Part shown: piece after piece, positions 6,850-8,797 of the stretch
How positions within the stretch are numbered: the stretch's first letter is position 1
Layout: every line of letters starts with the position of its first letter
Assembly (NCBI GenBank): GCA_035693785.1
Contig: DASSFZ010000175.1
Span: 1-8,797 of the forward strand
Length of the DNA stretch: 8,797 nucleotides
Source: DASSFZ01 sp035693785
GTDB lineage: Bacteria; Chloroflexota; Anaerolineae; Fen-1058
Direction: 5' to 3'
Notes under the pieces: model-generated
The model's database searches: none
Seen by the model: the letters and a program-made list of their open reading frames with translations, nothing else
What the model was told of the DNA's origin: nothing
Position numbers and translations under genes: made by a program

Positions 6850-7834
6850 CCCCGCGTGCTCCTCCCGGTCCCTTCAGTCCGACGATGCGCGCGATCTGCG
6901 CGACTTGCTCCTGCTGCGTTGCCACGATCCGGACGAAGTCCTCCGTCGTACCTGTCCCGACCCGGAAGCCCATCGTGGCGAGCCTGGAGACGATGACCGG
7001 ATCGTTGGCCGCGTCACGGACGTCCGCCGCGATCCTCTGCCGGAGGTCGGCAGACATGTCACGCCAGCCGAAGAAGCCCAACGCGCTGTCGACCGTTAGC
7101 GACGGATAACCCGCTTCGCGCGCGGTCGGCATGTCCGGCGCCGCGACGGCACGCGCGCTGTTCATGGCTGCGAGGAACCGCCCCGCGCCGCTGGCGACCG
7201 CGGAAGAGAGGGTCGGCACCGCAGCCACCATGAGGTCGATCCGCCCCGCGTGGAAATCCTGCACTGCCGATGTGACATCGCGGTATGCCACATGCTTCAT
7301 GCTGAGATGCTCGAGCTCCAGGAACGCTCTGAACACGAGCTCCGGCAGGCCCGCTGCCGCGCTCCAGAGATAGCGATCCGGCTGACGCTTCGCCATCGCG
7401 ACGAGATCGGACAACGACGCGATCCCGGTTTTGCTGGAGGCGGCGATGCCGATGCTGAAGCTACCGACCGCACAGATCGGCACCAGGTCGATGGCGGGGT
7501 CGTACGGCAGCCGCTCGTGCAGCAACGGATTCGTCGTGATCACGCCGGTCGGAGCGAGCAGCAGCGTGTGCTCGTCTTTGGCCGCGACGAACGCCTGTAC
7601 GCCGACGACCGCGTCGCCGCCTGGCCGATTGTCGACGACCACGGGACGCTGCCATCGCTCGGCGAGCCGCGGCGCAAGAAGTCGCGCGGCCACGTCGGCG
7701 CTGCCGCCGGCGCCGAACGGAACAATTAGACGAACGGGCCGGAACGGCCAGGTCTCCGGCCGTTCACCACGCGCGCAGGCGAGCGCGAACAGCGGGACGA
7801 GGACGACCGCGCGCCAGAAGCGTGTCCTCAACAT
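6833..7834 (-). CDS. tctC: TTT solute-binding protein, TctC/Bug family
   Basis: This is a 333-residue periplasmic receptor that captures a (usually carboxylate) ligand and delivers it to the TctA/TctB permease. A hydrophobic signal (residues 7-20, VVLVPLFALAC) ends in Cys20, so it may be a lipoprotein, although the -3 Ala is not the best lipobox. The mature protein starts with the family hallmark WPFRPVRLIVPFGAGGSADV (29-48), then VVVDNRPGG (65-73), a TNPLLHERLPYDP segment (101-113) and, towards the C-terminus, MPTAREAGYPSL and a GFFGW block. Length is normal for Bug proteins. The start ATG 7834 has an AAGGA about 6 nt upstream and lies 8 nt after the MarR stop, placing it as second gene of the operon. 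The last codons overlap the methyltransferase start. Bug ligands (carboxylates, amino acids, aromatic acids) cannot be assigned from sequence alone. Confidence 0.91.
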   Translation of the reverse strand: MLRTRFWRAVVLVPLFALACARGERPETWPFRPVRLIVPFGAGGSADVAARLLAPRLAERWQRPVVVDNRPGGDAVVGVQAFVAAKDEHTLLLAPTGVITTNPLLHERLPYDPAIDLVPICAVGSFSIGIAASSKTGIASLSDLVAMAKRQPDRYLWSAAAGLPELVFRAFLELEHLSMKHVAYRDVTSAVQDFHAGRIDLMVAAVPTLSSAVASGAGRFLAAMNSARAVAAPDMPTAREAGYPSLTVDSALGFFGWRDMSADLRQRIAADVRDAANDPVIVSRLATMGFRVGTGTTEDFVRIVATQQEQVAQIARIVGLKGPGGARGDVRLR

Positions 7835-7842
7835 GACATTCC

Positions 7843-8343
7843 TTACGAACGCTGCCCCGCGTTGCTGCCCCGACGCCGGCGTCCTGCCCCCGGGCGAACG
7901 TACGCCTGATTCGCGTCGATGACGCGCGCGAGCATGTCGATCAACGATCGACGCTCGGCCGCCGTGAGCACGGACAGGATTCGATCCTGCGCGGCCTGCG
8001 CCTTCGGTCGCTGCCGATCGTGAAGGGCCTGCCCTTTCTTGCTGAGTCGAAGCACGCGCGCGCGGCGGTCCTTGCCGTTCACGGCCCGTTCGATGAGCCC
8101 CTGTTGCTCCAATCGATACACGATCGCGCTGGTCGTCGTCCGGTCGAGCGCCAGGCGTTCGGCCAGGGTGTTCTGATCCAGCCCGGGCGTCTCGTGCAGG
8201 TAGATCATCACGCCGAACTCGAGCGGTATCAATCCGGTCCCCTCGTGGACCTCCGCCGCGACTGCCACGGCAATCTGGTAGAACCGGCGCCCGAGGGAGA
8301 TGGGAGAGCGTGACGGGCGGCGGACGGTAGAAGCAATGGTCAT
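7843..8343 (-). CDS. MarR-family transcriptional regulator
   Basis: This 166-residue winged-helix dimeric DNA-binding protein is probably a ligand-responsive repressor of its own operon. The N-terminal helices (16-50) lead into the HTH: LDQNTLAERLALDRTTTSAIVYRLEQ (55-80, recognition helix about 68-80). The MarR wing follows, with GLIERAVNGKDRRARVLRLS (82-101) including the conserved D-x-R turn. Long C-terminal helices (115-146) form the dimer interface, and the tail is rich in arginine. I chose ATG 8343; it has no clear Shine-Dalgarno. Upstream in-frame starts at 8385 (ATG) and 8403 (TTG) would translate the operator and the -10 region and add an unnatural INLIVIYLTIN peptide. The gene is first in the minus-strand unit and its promoter carries a perfect inverted repeat right next to the start codon, the usual design for autoregulation. 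Confidence 0.88.
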   Translation of the reverse strand: MTIASTVRRPSRSPISLGRRFYQIAVAVAAEVHEGTGLIPLEFGVMIYLHETPGLDQNTLAERLALDRTTTSAIVYRLEQQGLIERAVNGKDRRARVLRLSKKGQALHDRQRPKAQAAQDRILSVLTAAERRSLIDMLARVIDANQAYVRPGAGRRRRGSNAGQRS

Positions 8344-8348
8344 ACTAT

Positions 8349-8372
8349 TGATAGTCAGATATATGACTATCA
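8349..8372 (-). promoter_or_regulatory. Perfect 9+6+9 inverted repeat, probable MarR operator
   Basis: TGATAGTCA (8349-8357) and TGACTATCA (8364-8372) are exact reverse complements separated by 6 bp. The AT-rich site lies 5 bp upstream of the MarR start codon, over the predicted transcription start, and stands out against GC-rich surroundings. Size and dyad symmetry suit a MarR dimer. Binding by this particular regulator is inferred from position. Confidence 0.75.
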
Positions 8373-8373
8373 G

Positions 8374-8403
8374 ATTAATGATCATTTCGCCCGTTGCTGT
8401 CAA
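8374..8403 (-). promoter_or_regulatory. Putative sigma-70-type promoter of the marR-tct operon
   Basis: Read on the minus strand, a perfect -35 hexamer TTGACA (8403-8398) is followed after 18 bp by ATTAAT (8379-8374), a 4/6 match to the -10 box. The predicted start near 8367 falls inside the inverted repeat, so a bound repressor would block transcription. The leader would be only about 24 nt and lacks a clear ribosome binding site. Confidence 0.55.
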
Positions 8404-8404
8404 G

Positions 8405-8418
8405 CGGTCCGCGGACCG
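8405..8418. promoter_or_regulatory. 14-bp perfect palindrome directly upstream of the -35 box
   Basis: CGGTCCGCGGACCG is its own reverse complement and abuts the -35 element (1 bp away). The position is suitable for an activator or a second regulator site. It differs in sequence from the AT-rich operator, so it would be bound by another protein. GC-rich palindromes of this size can occur by chance in such DNA. Confidence 0.4.
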
Positions 8419-8618
8419 TGGGGGTTCGATCGCGGCACCGAGTCTCTCACCGTGCCTTGGCGCGCTCGTGCGCGTCCTTTGAGGAGTGGTGCACCACCGT
8501 TCTCCGGCTTCTTCCTCTATGACCCCAGCCGACGGCAGCAGCCCGCGGCGTTGTCAGCGCCGATCGGTACCCTTCACCTCGAAGATCAGCGTAAGTGATC
8601 GGACGACATGGAGAGGTC

Positions 8619-8631
8619 TTACACAATTCTC
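8619..8631 (+). repeat. 13-bp direct repeat TTACACAATTCTC, right copy
   Basis: It is identical to 2765-2777 and lies 128 bp before the right half-tRNA copy. In a circle formed by recombination between the two half-tRNAs, the two 13-mers would flank the core at similar distances on either side, as recombinase arm sites do. This geometry is an inference from positions. Confidence 0.4.
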
Positions 8632-8711
8632 CCCGTCGACCGATTGAGCACGTCTGCAAATCGCTGAATACAAACGGGATCGAACTCGACGCTCGCATCC
8701 ATTCCAGCGTG

Positions 8712-8720
8712 TGCGATAAT
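8712..8720 (+). promoter_or_regulatory. Extended -10 promoter for tRNA-Ser
   Basis: TGCGATAAT fits an extended -10 (TGn followed by GATAAT, 5/6 to consensus), placed about 38 nt before the first tRNA base. No clear -35 is seen. The left tRNA half-copy has nothing comparable upstream, which supports the right copy as the expressed gene. Confidence 0.4.
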
Positions 8721-8758
8721 CAGTTCGCAGCCGCTCGCAAGTTGTTGATTCTAAAGAC

Positions 8759-8797
8759 GGAGAGATGTCCGAGTGGTTGAAGGAGCACGCTTGGAAA
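8759..8797 (+). tRNA. tRNA-Ser(GGA), 5' half; gene continues past the window end
   Basis: Acceptor 5' strand GGAGAGA (8759-8765), T8-G9, D stem TCC/GGA around the loop GAGTGGTTGAA, then G26 and anticodon stem CACGC. The 7-nt loop TTGGAAA carries anticodon GGA, which reads UCC/UCU serine codons. The window stops at tRNA position 38, so the 3' half cannot be checked. The 38 bases 8760-8797 are repeated exactly at 2582-2619. Whether this copy is intact depends on the next 50 bases or so. Confidence 0.82.
8760..8797 (+). repeat. Right 38-bp direct repeat (half-tRNA, putative att site)
   Basis: This is an exact direct copy of 2582-2619. It ends with the window, so its real right border is unknown. 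Together with the left copy it delimits a 6,178-bp unit containing the six minus-strand genes and no recombinase gene. Confidence 0.75.

Larger units (their letters stand above)
8404..8758. other. Non-coding right end of the bracketed block
   Basis: No gene is supported. Short frames on both strands (for example minus 8447-8698) match no family I know and lack start signals. The stretch holds the 14-bp palindrome (8405-8418), a 12-bp palindrome GTGGTGCACCAC (8486-8497), an inverted repeat CGGCG/CGCCG (8546-8550 and 8558-8562), the right 13-bp repeat (8619-8631) and a putative tRNA promoter. Confidence 0.5.

Noticed and set aside
8447..8698. Minus-strand open frame (83 residues) right of the marR promoter
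   Set aside because: No family resemblance, no start signal, and it spans the repeat region near the tRNA; considered as a recombinase remnant but no conserved Arg-His-x-x-Arg or Tyr motif is visible.
1..8797. CRISPR array, rRNA or insertion sequence
   Set aside because: No regularly spaced repeats, no rRNA-like sequence, and no transposase gene or terminal inverted repeat pair were seen.

Overview
The window is GC-rich, tightly packed DNA from a Gram-negative bacterium. The products include exported and periplasmic-type proteins: signal peptides, a DUF3604 protein, a parvulin and a periplasmic solute receptor. The phylum is uncertain. An Acidobacteriota/Vicinamibacteria-like or proteobacterial host would fit the gene content, but nothing here proves it.

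Region 1 (1-2351, + strand) is the end of an operon: the C-terminus of a DUF3604 protein, a membrane-anchored parvulin-type (PpiC) prolyl isomerase, and a HupE/UreJ-like membrane protein. The last two overlap by ATGA, so they are probably translationally coupled.

Region 2 (2352-2894) has no convincing gene. It contains a truncated 5' half of a tRNA-Ser(GGA) gene at 2581-2619 and, further in, short repeats and hairpins.

Region 3 (2895-8403, - strand) looks like one transcription unit, read from right to left. It comprises a MarR-family regulator, a TctC-type solute-binding protein, a class I SAM methyltransferase, an unusually short TctB-like membrane protein, the TctA permease and, after a 100-bp gap, a secreted metal-dependent amidohydrolase. 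A TTGACA-type promoter, a perfect 9+6+9 inverted repeat (8349-8372) and a 14-bp palindrome (8405-8418) sit at the head of the unit. The natural reading is a MarR-controlled tripartite tricarboxylate transporter (TTT) operon. The receptor captures a carboxylate-type solute, TctA (with the shortened TctB) imports it, and the exported amidohydrolase may generate the transported compound. The substrate cannot be read from the sequence.

Region 4 (8404-8797) is non-coding and ends in the first 39 nt of a tRNA-Ser(GGA) gene, cut by the window edge at the anticodon loop. The same 38 nt occur at 2582-2619 in the same orientation, 6,178 bp away, so the whole MarR/TTT/amidohydrolase block is bracketed by half-tRNA direct repeats. 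A second 13-bp direct repeat lies just inside each end. This suggests a genomic island or a relic of site-specific integration at a tRNA anticodon loop, although no recombinase gene is present in the window.
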